Shown here one piece after another: positions 46,060 to 58,182 of a stretch of DNA of 64,000 nucleotides (position 1 is its first letter; each line of letters opens with the position of its first letter). Location of the stretch: assembly GCA_002794775.1 (NCBI GenBank), contig NBAY01000059.1, positions 224,830 to 288,829 on the forward strand, in the 5' to 3' direction. The notes beneath the pieces are model-generated. The model saw only the letters and a program-made list of their open reading frames with translations. It did no database searches and was not told the DNA's origin. This DNA comes from Porodaedalea pini (lineage: Eukaryota; Basidiomycota; Agaricomycetes; Hymenochaetales; Hymenochaetaceae). A program made the translations under genes and the position numbers.

Positions 46060-48293
46060 TTATTTCGGTCCTGAGTTTACTGAGTGCGCCTCGCTCGTCG
46101 GTCTTTCCTTCGGCGCGTCGCGCTCGCCCAAACGTCTTGCGCGAGCTGCCGCGCGGGCCTCTGCCTGTAGCTGGCTGTGCTTTGATTTTCCCGATGCCGC
46201 TTCCGCGACCATCCTGGAAAATAGAACATAAATGAGAAGATACCCCTTTTGCATATTACAGAACACTATGCGTACCGCTCCAGCTCTCGCCTCTCCTCGG
46301 CAGACTCGTCAGGTTCGGTGTGACGGAAGATATGACCAGTAATCAGCAAAGCCTGTTTTCCATGAGCAACACGGCAAAAAAGATGAATATCCCAACTTAA
46401 CGCACCTTCGCTCGATTCACCAGAACAGACTCGGGAACCGAGTGGTCTTTGAGAACTTTATCGCAGACTTCTCGAAGCACCTGCTTGACTTCAAACCGTG
46501 TTCCCCGCCATGATGCCAACATAATCTAGAGCTCGGAGTTCAAGTCATCGTGCATACGGAAAGCGGAAAAGGCTGAATACCTTCCCGGTCATATCCAATT
46601 CCAACGCCTTCAGTTCTTCTTCAGGGATCTCTCCTCGCGTTTGTAATCTCTCCATTTCCTACCAAAACTGGTCAAAAATATTATAAAGAACAATCTGCGG
46701 ACCACGTACGACCATGATGTGCTGTACGCCAATGCTGGTCACGGATTTCAACGCAAATCGTTGACAACGATGAATGAGCCACTTACGCGCTACCAATGAC
46801 CCCCCAGGCATCTTTCGCCATCGAGCCCTTCTCTTTGAGTCGCGAAAAGAAACCAGGGCTAGCACGTGAAATCATTAGCCTAGAATCCGAGAAAGACGTG
46901 CAATAAACTCACATTCCAAGAAATTTACGCGACTTCATATAAGACGTCGCCTTAGTCATATAGACGGTGCCAATAGTGTGTAGGAGCTGTAAGAGACAGT
47001 TAGGATATGAGGATGCTACGTAGTCAGGAAATCGCACCTCAACACCGAAGCTCTCCAACTTCAGATCATCGGCCTCGCGTTGCATCTTCTTCTGAAAGGC
47101 GATGGTCTCAGGATCATTCGGGTCCCCAGGACGTTCAGCATCGACGAATGGCCGAATACGTTCAATGAGCTTCTCCGTTAGCATCTTCACGCGTGCCTCC
47201 ATCGCCTTACGTCGCTCAACCTCCAACTCCTCGAGTTTCTGCTTCTGTTCCGGCGTCAGCTTCTGCTTCCCCTTCTTCTTCCGCAGGTCTTCTGAGGAAG
47301 CAGAAGCTTTCGACGCATCAACTGGAGACGGTGATGTGGACGGAGATGGGGCGGGCGAGGCGGTCGGTGAGACGTGCAAGCCGTGAGAGCCTTCATCCGG
47401 CGGTGGGTGGGATGGAGCAGAGGATGTCGAAGAGTGCGCATTGTCATTTGGAGGTGCAGCTTTCTCCTCCGGTGCGGCAGTCGAGGCTGGGGTTGGCTCG
47501 TTCTCAAGTGGCGAGGTTGTTGGGGTTGCTCCACCCGGTGACTGGGGAGTGGATGCTTTCATGTCGCGTTCTAACGCAGCCTTATCCTCCTCAGACATGA
47601 CAGTCGATGCAACGTTTGTCATCTCCTTCATCAGGGAAATCTCGCCAATCTGCAGTTAATGTCAGATGTGTCCGAACAACACCGCTAAGGTCTCACATAC
47701 ATATTCCTCGAACCGCTCCCCACCAAACACATTCGCGAAGAAGCCAGCAGCATCGTCAATACCCGGGCCTTCCTTGTCAGCCTGAAGGAGAAATTAAGAA
47801 GAGCAGGGTTTGGACAGACTGAGATACTTCACGCACCATCGATTTGCCGTTTCTGTCATAAACCGCTCGCATATTCTAACAACCTCTCCGCATCAGCCTC
47901 CGGAAACCATTTCTTTTCAAGCCTGGAGACGTACTGAGTCCGACAGAACCTGATATGCCTTGCTAATGTCCAGCAAAGGTCATCAGCGCGGTGTTTCGGA
48001 TGCGCAGCATTGGAATAGCCCACCTGATTTCTTTGAACTTCTCCTCAGCACCTGGCGACTGATTCTTGTCTGGGTGATACTGCAACAGTAGCAGCATGTC
48101 ACCCTATGATCCCTTGGGGTATTCGAATTGAAAGATCAAAAGGCACCTTCATTGCCGCTTTGCGGTATGCTTTCTTGAGATCGGTCTCGTTGACATTTGT
48201 CGGCACGTCCAGCTTCTCTAAGATTCAGCATTTGTTCGACTAGATGTATATAGGACACACCAGATCATAGTATTCAGTCTCCACAGGTTCCAT
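46060..48293 (-). CDS. J-domain protein with DnaJ-X C-terminal region (Caj1/Djp1-like)
   Basis: The start MEPVETEYYDLLDV at 48293 opens directly into the J domain. Helix II (DLKKAYRKAAMK) is followed over an intron by the HPD loop (YHPDKNQSPG, near 48085), then EEKFKEI. A G/F-like segment (GIDDAAGFFANVFGGERFEEYIG) is next. A long Pro/Ser/Ala-rich linker with a charged coiled-coil part (KLTPEQKQKLEELEVERRKAM) follows, then the DnaJ-X domain (LLHTIGTVYMTKATSYM, FFSRLKEKGSMAKDAW, LDMTGKIMLASW, EVCDKVLKD). It ends SEAHSVNSGPK at 46060. Family members stimulate Hsp70 and in yeast work in the cytosol, some in peroxisomal protein import. Confidence 0.88.
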
Positions 48294-48809
48294 GGTTGTA
48301 AAGCTGCAGAGGTAGGAGGCGGTCGGGAGGTGAAGGGCAAGGACAAGAAGAGACTGATGGGTGTAATAAAGTTACAGTAACCACATTAGGACGCCGGAGT
48401 CTCTGTACAACGACCGACGCACGCCGCGCCTTGTCTACTGTATCATGTACAACGACAGCCTCTGAAATCCAACTGGTTTATTCGTCGCAACTACCTTACT
48501 TTGAAGAGGACTCGAGACAAAACATATAATAGTCGAAGAATGAAATGCGTCGCTTCGAGCCTACGATTTGCCGCGACCCTTTCTACGGAAATCTAATTTA
48601 CTGATATCAGGCTGGGTGCCTTGGTGCTTGCACAATGGATCATTCCGAAGACTAGCTTTTACCCCTTCAGGTTAGAATCAAGATAGATGATCGACTACTA
48701 GTACAGCGGGGTGTTGCGATCAGTCTCAAAAATGTCACGACGTTCGATATATATTTCATCACAACTCACCTAGGCCTGCAGAAAGCCCCTCTCCGCACCA
48801 TCTCACAAG
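48294..48809. promoter_or_regulatory. Divergent promoter between the DnaJ and the second membrane-protein gene
   Basis: A 516-bp spacer. A GATATATATTTC TATA-like word lies about 60 bp before the start at 48810. No other feature was recognised. Confidence 0.4.
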
Positions 48810-49727
48810 ATGTGCAGGTCGCCAACAGGTTTTTTGTTTCCACTGCTCACTTTTCTCGCGTTTGTACTTCCTTGTCTTGGCGCGAACGTGACTGTAGACG
48901 ATGAATACGGCGACGAGCTTACAGGCGCTTTGCCCGATTTCCTCCCAGAAGGAAGCTGGTCTCAAGGGAATGAGTGCACGTCGTGTGCCTTCCAGCCTAA
49001 TGCATCTGCTGCTTTCGGAAACTCGTGGCATGACACGACGTTCTATGCGGGCGGTTCTGAACGGTCCATCAACTTCAACTTCACAGGTCCGTGTGCTTCG
49101 ATTCATCTACACACTGAGAAGTCGTAACCTTGAAGACTAGGCATAGCAATCTACGCATTTTTCATTATTCCCGACACGCTCAATGGTGATGAGAGTGTTC
49201 TGACGGATTTGGCGTTCGCAATCGACGGAGAGCTAGTCGGAAACTTCACCCACCATCCTCAAAACACAGCCAAGTTCATTTACAATGATTCGTGCTACGC
49301 CAACGAAAGTCTTAGCAATGGCCCTCATCAACTCGTTATTTCGGCAGGAGCGCCAGCCAACCAATCTTCAGTCGTTCTTTTCGACTATCTGATTTATACG
49401 TATGTCATCCTGAGGCAGATTCAAGGATCATTCCGTAGCTGATAGCCTATCGAAGAACATCGGAAAGCAACTCCACGAATACAACCTCGTCAATCAGTAG
49501 CACCCGGAGTATTGCTAGTGAGGCTTACGTTTCTATAACACCACATCTCAATCTAACTTCTTTTTTTTACTTTATCAGGTGCGAGCTCAGACCAAACATC
49601 ATCATCGACATCGTCATCCGCATCTCCTTCTGTGTCGAATTCGCGATCTTCTCATTCTGCTACCGTCAACATTGGAGGGACGATAGGAATTCTAGGAACA
49701 GTTGCTTTCTGTCTTCTCTGCATCTAG
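48810..49727 (+). CDS. Short paralogue of the Ser-rich membrane protein
   Basis: Signal peptide MCRSPTGFLFPLLTFLAFVL, then NVTVDDEYGD, CTSCAF, SWHDTTFYAG and NFNFTG, an intron, IAIYAFFIIPD, LAFAIDGELVGNF, HQLVISAG and FDYLIYT. These correspond one for one to the ectodomain of the 43523-45007 protein, with introns in the same places. The last exon encodes a short Ser-rich stalk (TSSSASPSVSNSRSS) and a hydrophobic end (NIGGTIGILGTVAFCLLCI), with no cytoplasmic tail, so it may be GPI-linked or tail-anchored. The frame of that exon requires the acceptor GTGCGAG (49583 area) instead of the stronger TATCAG seven bases before; using the CAG gives an unrelated frame. The last exon is therefore less certain. 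Confidence 0.7.
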
Positions 49728-50485
49728 GCACTGGTCGACATGCACTGCCAGGCGTCATTATGACAGTCGACAGGCATACTTCGCGTATGGCGGTACGTGC
49801 TCGATGCCTTCAAAAGGATCGCAGGCCTACCAATCTCTCCCACCTACGATTTCGCTCCTTTCGCCCACATTCGCTTCTTTCTCAATACTGCTGGCGACTG
49901 CTGTTGTATTGTCTTCCTTTCCCCTTACGGATTTCTGTGGACTTTGTGCTTATTCAGATTCACTTTTTTTCTTCTTTTATGCGACCTTAGCACGATCCAC
50001 AATCAGCGGATTAAGCAGATAGGCGAGCGGGATACCTTGTTGTTTGTCGCTTGCTTGCACCGAGCTCGGTTTTCATAGTTGGGATAACAAGCAAGCGAAT
50101 TTGCGCCCTCCCCTTTGGTCTATGCGTGTGCGCAAAGTTGGCAAATTTTCTCGAGTGCGAATGTCGTCCTTCCTCAAGCAAATAAAAATAGTAACATACG
50201 TACTTTGCTCTCAAGCGGATGGCCGCCAAGTGTAAATATCCACCCTCCCTTTTCAAATTTGCTCACTTTGTGTCTAGTAGGGACCCTCTATGTTAATCGA
50301 CAGCGTGAGTGGTATCGTCTTTTGCAGTTCCCAGAATTGCGAACGCGCGCATATACGTATCGAAATTTGGCTTGATATTGGCTGCCTTTGCGTCAAGGTT
50401 CTGAGCCGCGGAAACGAGTGCAATGTTTTGACAATACAATATAAGATCAACCCCTCTCCGGAAGTTTGAGAGCACGAAGACAGCG
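49728..50485. other. Intergenic region, no gene seen
   Basis: About 760 bp between two plus-strand genes. Several 60-100-codon frames are present but none has motifs. Confidence 0.45.
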
Positions 50486-51751
50486 ATGGCATCCTTCAGA
50501 TCTGCAGCTTATTCTACCGCAGTCCTCGCCCTTGTGGGAGGAGCATACGCTCGCACATTCTATGTGAGGAACTTATGCAGTTACACAGTCTGGTAAGCAC
50601 ATACCCCAAACCCTCCGACCTTTGTTAACGAGATTCACATAGGCCAGGGGTACGTTAGCAGTTAGCTCAGCAGGCATGGCGATAGTGAACTAACGAAGTC
50701 TCAAAGATGTTCACAGATACGAAATCCCCGGTTAGGCCGGACGCTCCGACAGGGTATAGATATTGACTCGTATACTGACCGAGACGGCTTACTTATTAGT
50801 TTACACAGATGGGAAGCTCCTCCAGGCTCGATGGTGAGCTTCACCGTTCCCGATGGCTGGACCTCTGGCCGTATTTGGGTGAGGATTTATCGGGCACTGC
50901 GCGGTACTTTCTTCCGTTAAACCATCTGTTTGATAGGGTCGTCGTGACTGCGACTTCACTACTAACTCCGGGCCGAATTCATGTTCCACGGGAGGCTGTG
51001 TCGGCGGTCTAGAATGTGATTTGAGTGCTGGAACTGTGCGCGCCTTCCATACGGATCCTCTTTGTTCGTTTTGTCTGAATAGTACCCGCATCCCTTACAG
51101 GGTGTTCCACCCGCGACACTGGCTGAATGGACGCTCAACGGAGGTGGCCTTGACTGGTATGATGGTGGGCGACTTCACTGCTTTGCCTCCATTTCGCCGT
51201 CTTAGAAGTCTCATATATAGTGTCTCTCGTCGATGGATTCAACATCCCGATGAGCATCTTGACCAATAGGGACTGCCCATCCTCGGATTGTTCAAACGAC
51301 CTTGGTTCAACCTGTCAGTTGTTAAGAAAAATCACGTCTGTCTGCATTCAAGGCTTACACTTGATGTCACACAGGTCCTGATGCGTTGAGACACGGTGAT
51401 AATGGATGCCTGAGCGCATGCGCCGCAAACCTGGATGGAAACCCTAGTAAGTTCAAATGTCCGGAGACAGCATATGTCCAAGCTTATTCGTCGAAACGCA
51501 GATGATTCCGCAAACTGCTGTACCGGCAGTCACAGCACCTCCGCGACGTGTCCTTCCTCCGGCATCCAATACTATTCACACTTCAGTACGTGTTTGCCCT
51601 ATTCCTCCGCGCAGACTGTTGATATATCGGACTTGCAGAGCAAGGCTGCCCCGACTCGTATATCTATGCATACGATGAAGGAAGCGGGACTGCGCTGCGC
51701 AACTGCTCGTCTTCCCTATCTTCTGATTACATGCTAACCTTCTGTCCTTGA
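50486..51751 (+). CDS. Thaumatin-like protein, secreted
   Basis: The start MASFRSAAYSTAVLALV at 50486 gives a signal peptide, followed directly by ARTFYVRNLCSYTVW. At least six introns. After joining it reads DAPTGWEAPPGSMVSFTVPD, the signature SGRIWGRRDCDF, TGGCVGGLECD, PATLAEWTLNG, WYDVSLVDGFNIP, CPDALRHGDNGCLSAC, CCTGSHSTSATCP, SYAYAYDEGSGTALRNC and a C-terminal YMLTFCP. These are the landmarks of the thaumatin fold with its disulphides. Fungal members bind or cleave beta-1,3-glucan and are linked to wall remodelling in fruiting bodies; activity here is inferred only. Confidence 0.88.
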
Positions 51752-52112
51752 ACGCCGCTGCCTAAACTTGCAGTAGATCTTTCCCTCTCTTTAGATTTTT
51801 GTGATAATACAGTAGCTAGCCGGACTAGTGAATAATCCATAAATGTATCCTTTTTCCCGACGAATAGAAGTTGCGTGTCCAAGCCGCACTATGAACAAAT
51901 AGTTGCGTCAATTGTCCCGCCCATCTTACTATGACAAGCGCTCTTTCAAAAGTCAGCAAATCAATATGAGGTGGGTATACATTAACAAAAAAATTCAAAG
52001 CTACAAATAGCACGACACAGGCATACTTTTCTATTTGTACACAAAAACAATACCTCACGAAGTTCAGACTAATATCAACCGCTACTAATTGGACTCAGAT
52101 GTACTCAGATTT
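51752..52112. other. Convergent intergenic region
   Basis: AT-rich 3' flanks of the thaumatin-like (+) and DUF6534 (-) genes; nothing else was recognised. Confidence 0.5.
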
Positions 52113-53836
52113 TCAGTCTGGCAGCCGAGGAGCTTCGACTTTAGTCGATGTTGACTCGCAACTGGCATCTCCCTCTGAGCCTTCAAGACGATACGAGTAT
52201 CTTGACACCTGTTGAAGTGAGTTTGAGAAGTACTCGTCTTTGCACCTGAGCATAGAACAGAAGGATCAACTCACCTCAACCATAGGAGTATCAACTACCG
52301 CTTCAATCGCTATCGACACTTCCGCACTAGGAGCCTGTATGATGAAGCCACCCATTGTGCTCACAGTTAGTCAAAAAAAATTGCGGAATGCGCATTTGCT
52401 TCGCTTACGTTCACTTGCCAGTGCCGTCGGGGTGACACAAGCGGCGGTGGACCGCAATCATCGAAGTTCGTCTCGTGCGTGACAGTTCTGAACAAATCTG
52501 TGGAAACGCTCGATATGACAATGCTGCTTGGCGCCTCAAGGAGACTATTGCGTAGACTGTTGCGTGAATTGAGCCTGGAAGAAGAATTGTGAGGGCAATG
52601 CAAGAGGTTAAAGATTTTATGCTAACGATGCAAGCAACGAGTTCATGTATACTTTGGATGTTCGGATCGAATATCAGTAGAAAGATCGGTATTCGTTATA
52701 GGGATCAAAGAGACTTACGTCGACTGATCAATACATAGAAGAACATAAACAACAGCGTATCGTACAGAACAAAGCCCATGACGAGAGCAAGGACCGCACA
52801 CAGGCTCGTTACAAGCCCTGTATTGACCGTGAGCACAATGAGTCGGTTAATTGTTGTCTGAGTCTCTTCGAATCCCGTGCGGGTCCGGTGCAGGAGCACA
52901 ACAAGGCAAAGCGCAATTGCAGAGTCCGCACCAGCCGTAACGCCATTGACGATGCGTGTGATTGTCATGATACCCTGGAGCTGCGCGAACGCCTCGAACT
53001 GCATTGCCCTGCCGAAGTACACACACGTCGCAATAAATTGGCCAACGACTAGGGAGCCGACTGTGCCAGTGAGAAGGACCTTTTTTTCGCTGACTGAAGC
53101 AAGAGTGCCATGGGTGTTGAGAGCACTGTAAGTGTGGAAATACATGGAGCAACTCACGCTTCCAGATCCGCATCATAAAGATTGCTTGGACCATCACGCA
53201 GATGAAGCCAGCAACCAATATAGAATAGACTAGCAACCTGCAGTATTAGTGCATAAGTAGTGGAACATAGCGAGACTTATGGGGAAGAAAGACTTGAAGA
53301 GGGTGAGACGCACTTGTCAAGTTGCAACAGTCGTGCTTGGTCACCAAAGCCGGTTATAAGATACCTATAGACCATGCCGATGAGGAGTGACTGATGCAGA
53401 GAGTCAAGCAGCCACGCGATGAAGATGTACATCTTAAGCCATAACGAATCTTCCGGATAGCTCTAACCGAAAGGTGAGTCTGAGTGGCAAATGTGCGCTA
53501 CAATAGATATACACGTACGTTATAGTAAAAATATGTTTGGATAGTTCCGGCTCCCCATAATCTTATGTAAACCATCCTTGAGTACTTTGAGTTATTCCCA
53601 GCAAAAGTATAGTGCATACCCCATGGAGCATCTGCAGATAGGCATTGAACTCGTGGTAAAACATCAATGCATTAAAGCGGATGCGACCTACAAAGTAGCT
53701 AGATATAGCGTGCCTATCTAGTGAAACAAGATTCTGCAGTGAGTAAATGAGTTCAAATTTTCTGCAAGGACGGCTTCAGTACCGTGGTGTCCAAGGATGT
53801 GTGGGGGCCATGAGGTAGCGGAATCTCTGAGGCCAT
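52113..53836 (-). CDS. DUF6534-type seven-helix membrane protein
   Basis: The start MASEIPLPHGPHTSLDTT at 53836 is followed by a very short exon (IGTLYLATL) and then LWGAGTIQTYFYYN, SYPEDSLWLKMYIFIAWLLD and SLHQSLLIGMVYRYL. Further hydrophobic segments include LLVYSILVAGFICVMVQAIF, GSLVVGQFIATCVYF and SAIALCLVVLLH. The hallmark of the family is TTINRLIVLTVNTGLVTSLC followed by VLYDTLLFMFFYVLIS and YTNSLLASLNSR. A cytoplasmic tail ends VEAPRLPD. The family is strongly expanded in Agaricomycetes and functionally unknown. The exon before LWGAG needs an AAG acceptor (near 53570), less usual than CAG/TAG. Without the 26-bp exon the first helix would be lost. Confidence 0.82.
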
Positions 53837-54813
53837 ACTGATGAACGTGACAGTACGAGCCGGCGGAGTTACAAGGCGTAGGGAGAATCAGAAAGAGTGT
53901 AAATCGTTGACTGGGAACCTTAAGATTCTCAGCGAGGCAAAACAGCGTTGCCTATGGCAAGGGGAGCGTCCAGATGCACGAGCGCGTTTATGAAGTTGTG
54001 AGTTTCTCCGCAACGTATATACCTGCGTGTCTTAACAACACTCAGGAGTACAAGAGGTCTGCAAAGCTCCGGCGGCGACGGAGCCCACTCGGAAGAGGAT
54101 CCAATGGCAAACAAGTTAGTCTCGAAACTCCAAATGCACAGTTGGATAGAGAGGAGAATGCAACTATAGTGGAATTAGTGGCCTTTGAATCCACGATGAT
54201 CGCGGTCGAATAGTCTTGGCCCTTGGAACCTATCTCCGTGACAATCGCGACCTGTGCAAAACACCGAAGATGAGTTATATATACGTCGTGCGCAGAGCCG
54301 CATCGTTGCTGCAGTCTCACCGAGCAGCTCTGAGCTTCGCGCACTGCGTGACCTAAGTTAAGGAGAAGTGAGTTCTATGTGAGTCCCATTTGCCGAGTTT
54401 GGCGAGGTGCGATGATCGGCATCGGTTTGCGCAGCGTAAATGAACATGCAAGATAACGGCTTACAGGTTTGAAATCCGCGGTGCAGGCAGCCGCTACATG
54501 AATCCTTATATATAATTATGTACAAAATCAATGCGCCAAGTTTTCTGTTACCAAAAAAACTCGAGATACGGAGCACCGCTACACGGACTCGAAAGGCGAA
54601 CCGGCCCGGAGGAACGACGAGTCACGGTCGTGCCACCCATAGCCGTCAGCTCTTCTCAAAATGCTAGGCTTGTGATTTGTACTGAGCAGCAACGCGCAAA
54701 TTCAGCCGTCTTCCTAGCTGTTGTTATTGACAATATGTATAAGCTCACAGTTTCCCTTCTAACTCTACGATCAATATGCGACGCTCGCCCGTCACAACAG
54801 TTGTGCCTCATTG
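53837..54813. other. Intergenic region, no gene seen
   Basis: Nearly 1 kb between the DUF6534 start and the 3' end of the carnitine acetyltransferase gene. Frames of about 100 codons on both strands lack any motif. Confidence 0.45.
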
Positions 54814-56819
54814 TCAAAGTTTAGTCTTCCTCATATCCGCACCCTTTTCCCTTGCAAAAAGGTCATGCACATCCTGCGCAGCACGCTCGATCTCCTCCAT
54901 AAACGCGTCAAGAGGCATCTCCTTGCGCGCAGTAACGGTGAAGAAAAGCTCATCATCGCTCCCAGTCATGTAAGCGACACCGAAGCCGTCGGGGACGACT
55001 TCGCCCCAGCCATAGGCGGCGAAGTGCTTAGAGTAGACCGCGCTCGTGCTTAGCGCCCAGTGCTTCGCGCGTAAGTACAAAGTATCGGAGAATAATGCGG
55101 GCACGGGTTCTGAGGGATCCAGCAGGGCCTGCAAGCCTGGCAAGACAAATGAGCAAGTCACACAGACAATCTATGAGTAATAATCTTACCTAGTAAATGC
55201 CGATCTACACCTTGACCAGCCCCAGCCTCACGTGCGGTATGAACATGACGCGTCGCAGCAGCTCTGAACAGCGCTCGCCTCGTTGAATCACCCGCGTCCG
55301 CCTCACGCGTACCCATCGCTGACAGCCACGCATCGCTCTCGACACTTACGACACGAATGGTCTCCGTGCGGCCCTTCACGAACCGACGCGTCGACGCCGC
55401 CTCGTACGTACCCCCGTTCCGGTTCCATCCCATTCGTCCAAGGAAACGCGCGTAGGCGAGCTGTATGAGTAGTTGAGTCCACGAATCCGGCGACACTCCG
55501 AAGGTTTTGATGGCGCGCTTGCCGTATGAGGTTGTGAGCACGCGTAGTTCCTGATCATTGGTGAGCTTTTGTGCTGCTTCTATCGCACGCTCGATGGCGG
55601 CTCCAGCTGTAGGGCCCACGTGCCAATCAAGAGGCTCGGGTGGAGCGAAAGAGGACGAGGGAGAGCCGTGGTCAAAGGATGAAGAGGCCAACGCATCTAA
55701 AATCTCGTCACACAAGCGAGCGGTAGGCGTGCCATCCATGATAGAATGCTCGCCCATGATACCTGCACATGCGTCATCACCATCGCATACAATGAATTGC
55801 ACGGGTTTATCTACCCAGCGGTTCGCGAGCCAATGCCCACCTGGGCCGCCGTGCCAGAGCTGGCGCGAGAACGCCTCAAGACCATCTGGGCGTGTATCGT
55901 CAAGGCACACGAGGAATGCAGATGAGTGAATCTCGCGCATGATAGAGGCATTCGTAGGATCGGATACGAGTTCCTCGTAATCTTTCGCCCACACGTCTCG
56001 GTTGGACGCGGACAGTACACCGACCGCTGGATAAAATCCTGTCGTATTGTCGTAAACATGCTGAAACTGCTTTTCGAGATCAGCCGTGCTGAGCAAGGCG
56101 CCATCCCGAGCTATGTCAATTTTCCAGAGACGATTCTTGCGAAGAACGACAATGTGTCCTGAGTCGCCAAGATCTCCCTCCTTCGCGTATGATTTAGCCC
56201 AGTCGACCCCGTCGGACCCCGGGATTCGACAGCAATCAAACATCCAACGATACGTATCCATACATATGGGGCCCTCCTTTGTTGCTTCAGGCAGAAGCGT
56301 GCCTGTCTTGTATGCTTTTCGGAATAATAGCGCCGCTCGTGTCAGAGCAGCCGCACGGTGCGTGGGACCACGTGGATATAAGTGAGGGTGATCGTCAAAA
56401 CCGTAGAAGTAGGAGACGTTGACAACAACGGAGTCACGATAGCCCATGTACGCTCCTGTGTCCCACCACTCCTCGAGCCAATGTTCCGTCTCCCTCTGGC
56501 GCTGTTGTAGCCGAGTCTGCAATTCCGGCGCAATTCCATTTTCGAACTCCGTGACCTTTTGCTCAGCAGCGTGCAACTCGTCTTGAGTGTGAGCAAGAGG
56601 ATGTAAGGACCGTCGTAGACGGGCCAGCGTATCGGTGAGCGCAGGAACGGGTAGCTTGGGTAGTGAATGTTGCGCTGCGATGGTTACGCTGCCACTCGGA
56701 GGACCAGGCGCGGCGCGTTTCCAGTGGGCGGGGGGCTTCGACATTGAGCTCAGGCGGCGTGCAAACTGATGTAGCGAGCGGCGGGATATCATGCTCGTCT
56801 GAAGCAAAGTCCGGCTCAA
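54814..56819 (-). CDS. Carnitine O-acetyltransferase, mitochondrial/peroxisomal
   Basis: Two exons: a long one from 56819 and a second ending at 54814, joined over a short intron near 55141-55191 (HLLG to GLQALL). The N-terminus MSRTLLQTSMISRRSLHQFA is basic and Ser/Leu-rich like a mitochondrial presequence. Choline/carnitine acyltransferase motifs: YFYGFDDHP, the catalytic His in GEHSIMDGTP, SYGKRAIKTFG and the substrate-binding STRRFVKGRTETIR. The C-terminus is RKTKL, close to a PTS1 tripeptide. The enzyme moves acetyl groups between CoA and carnitine so that acetyl units can leave peroxisomes and enter mitochondria. Both targeting signals in one chain would parallel yeast Cat2, which serves both organelles. 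A second Met ten codons in could shorten the presequence. Confidence 0.92.
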
Positions 56820-56968
56820 GGGACGCGACGCGAGCGAAAGAAAGTAGCAGGTGATTTAATCAAAAGAGGAAGGAGATTCTCATAAGCCTACAGAGTGAAA
56901 ATTGTCCAAAAAGATACAAAGCACTATGAATGAGAAATGAGAGGAGTGCGCGGCGCAGATAAGAGCAA

Positions 56969-57157
56969 CTACTGTGTTGAAGTCCTCTCCGATCTTTTCT
57001 TGGCCTTCAAAGCTTCAAGCTCCTGCTTGTGTCGGTCATCCGCTTCTCTGCGAGCCTGATGGATGGATGAGCGGGTGTAGAAAATGACGATGACAGCCAT
57101 AGTGAAAGCGGCGGCTGGAGTCATGAATCGGTTTGGGTTGACGTTCTTCATCGACAT
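56969..57157 (-). CDS. Small 62-residue single-membrane-segment protein
   Basis: MSMKNVNPNRFMTPAAAF leads into a hydrophobic segment (TMAVIVIFY), then SSIHQARREADDRHKQ and a basic C-terminus (AKKRSERTSTQ). The layout (short N-terminus, one helix, charged tail) resembles small mitochondrial inner-membrane or assembly proteins, but I cannot name it. It is an intronless frame whose stop lies 150 bp upstream of the acetyltransferase start on the same strand. I consider it real because composition and helix placement are protein-like and it occupies an otherwise empty gap. Confidence 0.6.
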   Translation of the reverse strand: MSMKNVNPNRFMTPAAAFTMAVIVIFYTRSSIHQARREADDRHKQELEALKAKKRSERTSTQ

Positions 57158-57599
57158 TTTGTGTCTAGAGACGATGGTAGGGAGAGAAGACGAAAGTCAT
57201 GCCTTGACACGGAGTCACTTGACTTTAGCGCGTCGCGTCTCGCGCACGTGCCTCACCTGCCGGAAGTCTCATTTTCTTGACTGGGTCTGTTCTGAAACTA
57301 CACAGAATGCATGTCAAAGAGCTCGTCGCTTGTCATCACTCAAGAGAATATTTACATGGATTGACCATCAAATATGACTCGAAATGGCTCAACTGGAAAT
57401 TACTAGTAGTGAATGCAAATACGAGGACTTCTAGTACTTACTATTTATGCCTCATCTCGTTGTTTGTGCGCCTTTTTCATTTGACAAAAATATACATTGT
57501 CAAGCTGCCCCAAACTTTGAGTACAAATCCAGTCAAGAAAGGACCACCTCCCGTAAACAGCAGGTGATTCAACCATGGATCCGAGTGTGGATCAGACAC
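57158..57599. other. Region between the small membrane protein and the kinase fragment
   Basis: It may hold the 3' exons of the kinase (a minus-strand frame reads SDPHSDPWLNHLLFTGGGP near 57560), but I could not join it with confidence. Confidence 0.35.
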
Positions 57600-58182
57600 A
57601 GAAATGCCACTGCACTCACCCTGCAGCCCATATGTCCTTAGCATAGCCGCTCTCATTATGGAAAGTTTCAGGTGAACAATACAAAATTGTTCCTCCCATA
57701 CGCTCTCTGATATAATCCATGCTAGGTTTCATTAGCCTTGCTCTGAGATGAAATCATAGAATTTGATTTTGACTTCACTTGTTTCAACATGCATGTTAGG
57801 ATAAAGTACTCACAAACCAAAATCATATATTTTGAGTTTCCAGTTGTCTTTCTGTTCAATCAGAACGTTATCTGGTCTGTGCATGTTACTATAAAAGCTC
57901 AGATCTGTTGCTCAGAATGCTGCAAGACCCATATTGGATTACTATATATCATTATGAATAATGTGCTCGTTCTTTAAGTACTTTAGTCCACTCAAGATCT
58001 GGCTTATTGGTTGCAAGAGCGGGTCAGCTAAACAATGTACTCACTGTAACTCTTTAAATTTTGCTATCACTCACAAGAAGAGAAAGGCAATTGTATTTTT
58101 GTCAGGTGTTTGGGGTGCCAGATTTGCTGTTAGGGTGCTTCCTTCAGCAAATTCCATAACAAAGCAGATGTGAGGCACATGG
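57600..58182 (-). pseudogene. Protein kinase gene fragment cut by a Gypsy LTR
   Basis: Minus-strand exons spell the C-terminal half of a kinase domain: HVPHICFVMEFAEGSTLTA (hinge), LQPISQILSGLKYLKNEHII (helix E), HND in place of the usual HRD, RPDNVLIEQKDNWKLKIYDFG (catalytic loop to DFG), and RMGGTILYCSPETFHNESG followed by KDIWAAG (activation and APE-like segment). The frame runs straight into the LTR at 58182/58183. The Gly-rich loop and the VAIK lysine are missing from the window. The phase of one intron between the hinge and helix E does not fit by eye. The exons left show few or no stops, so the disruption may be fairly recent. Confidence 0.75.

Noticed and set aside
55558..55929. 123-codon plus-strand ORF
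   Set aside because: Antisense to the carnitine acetyltransferase coding exon.
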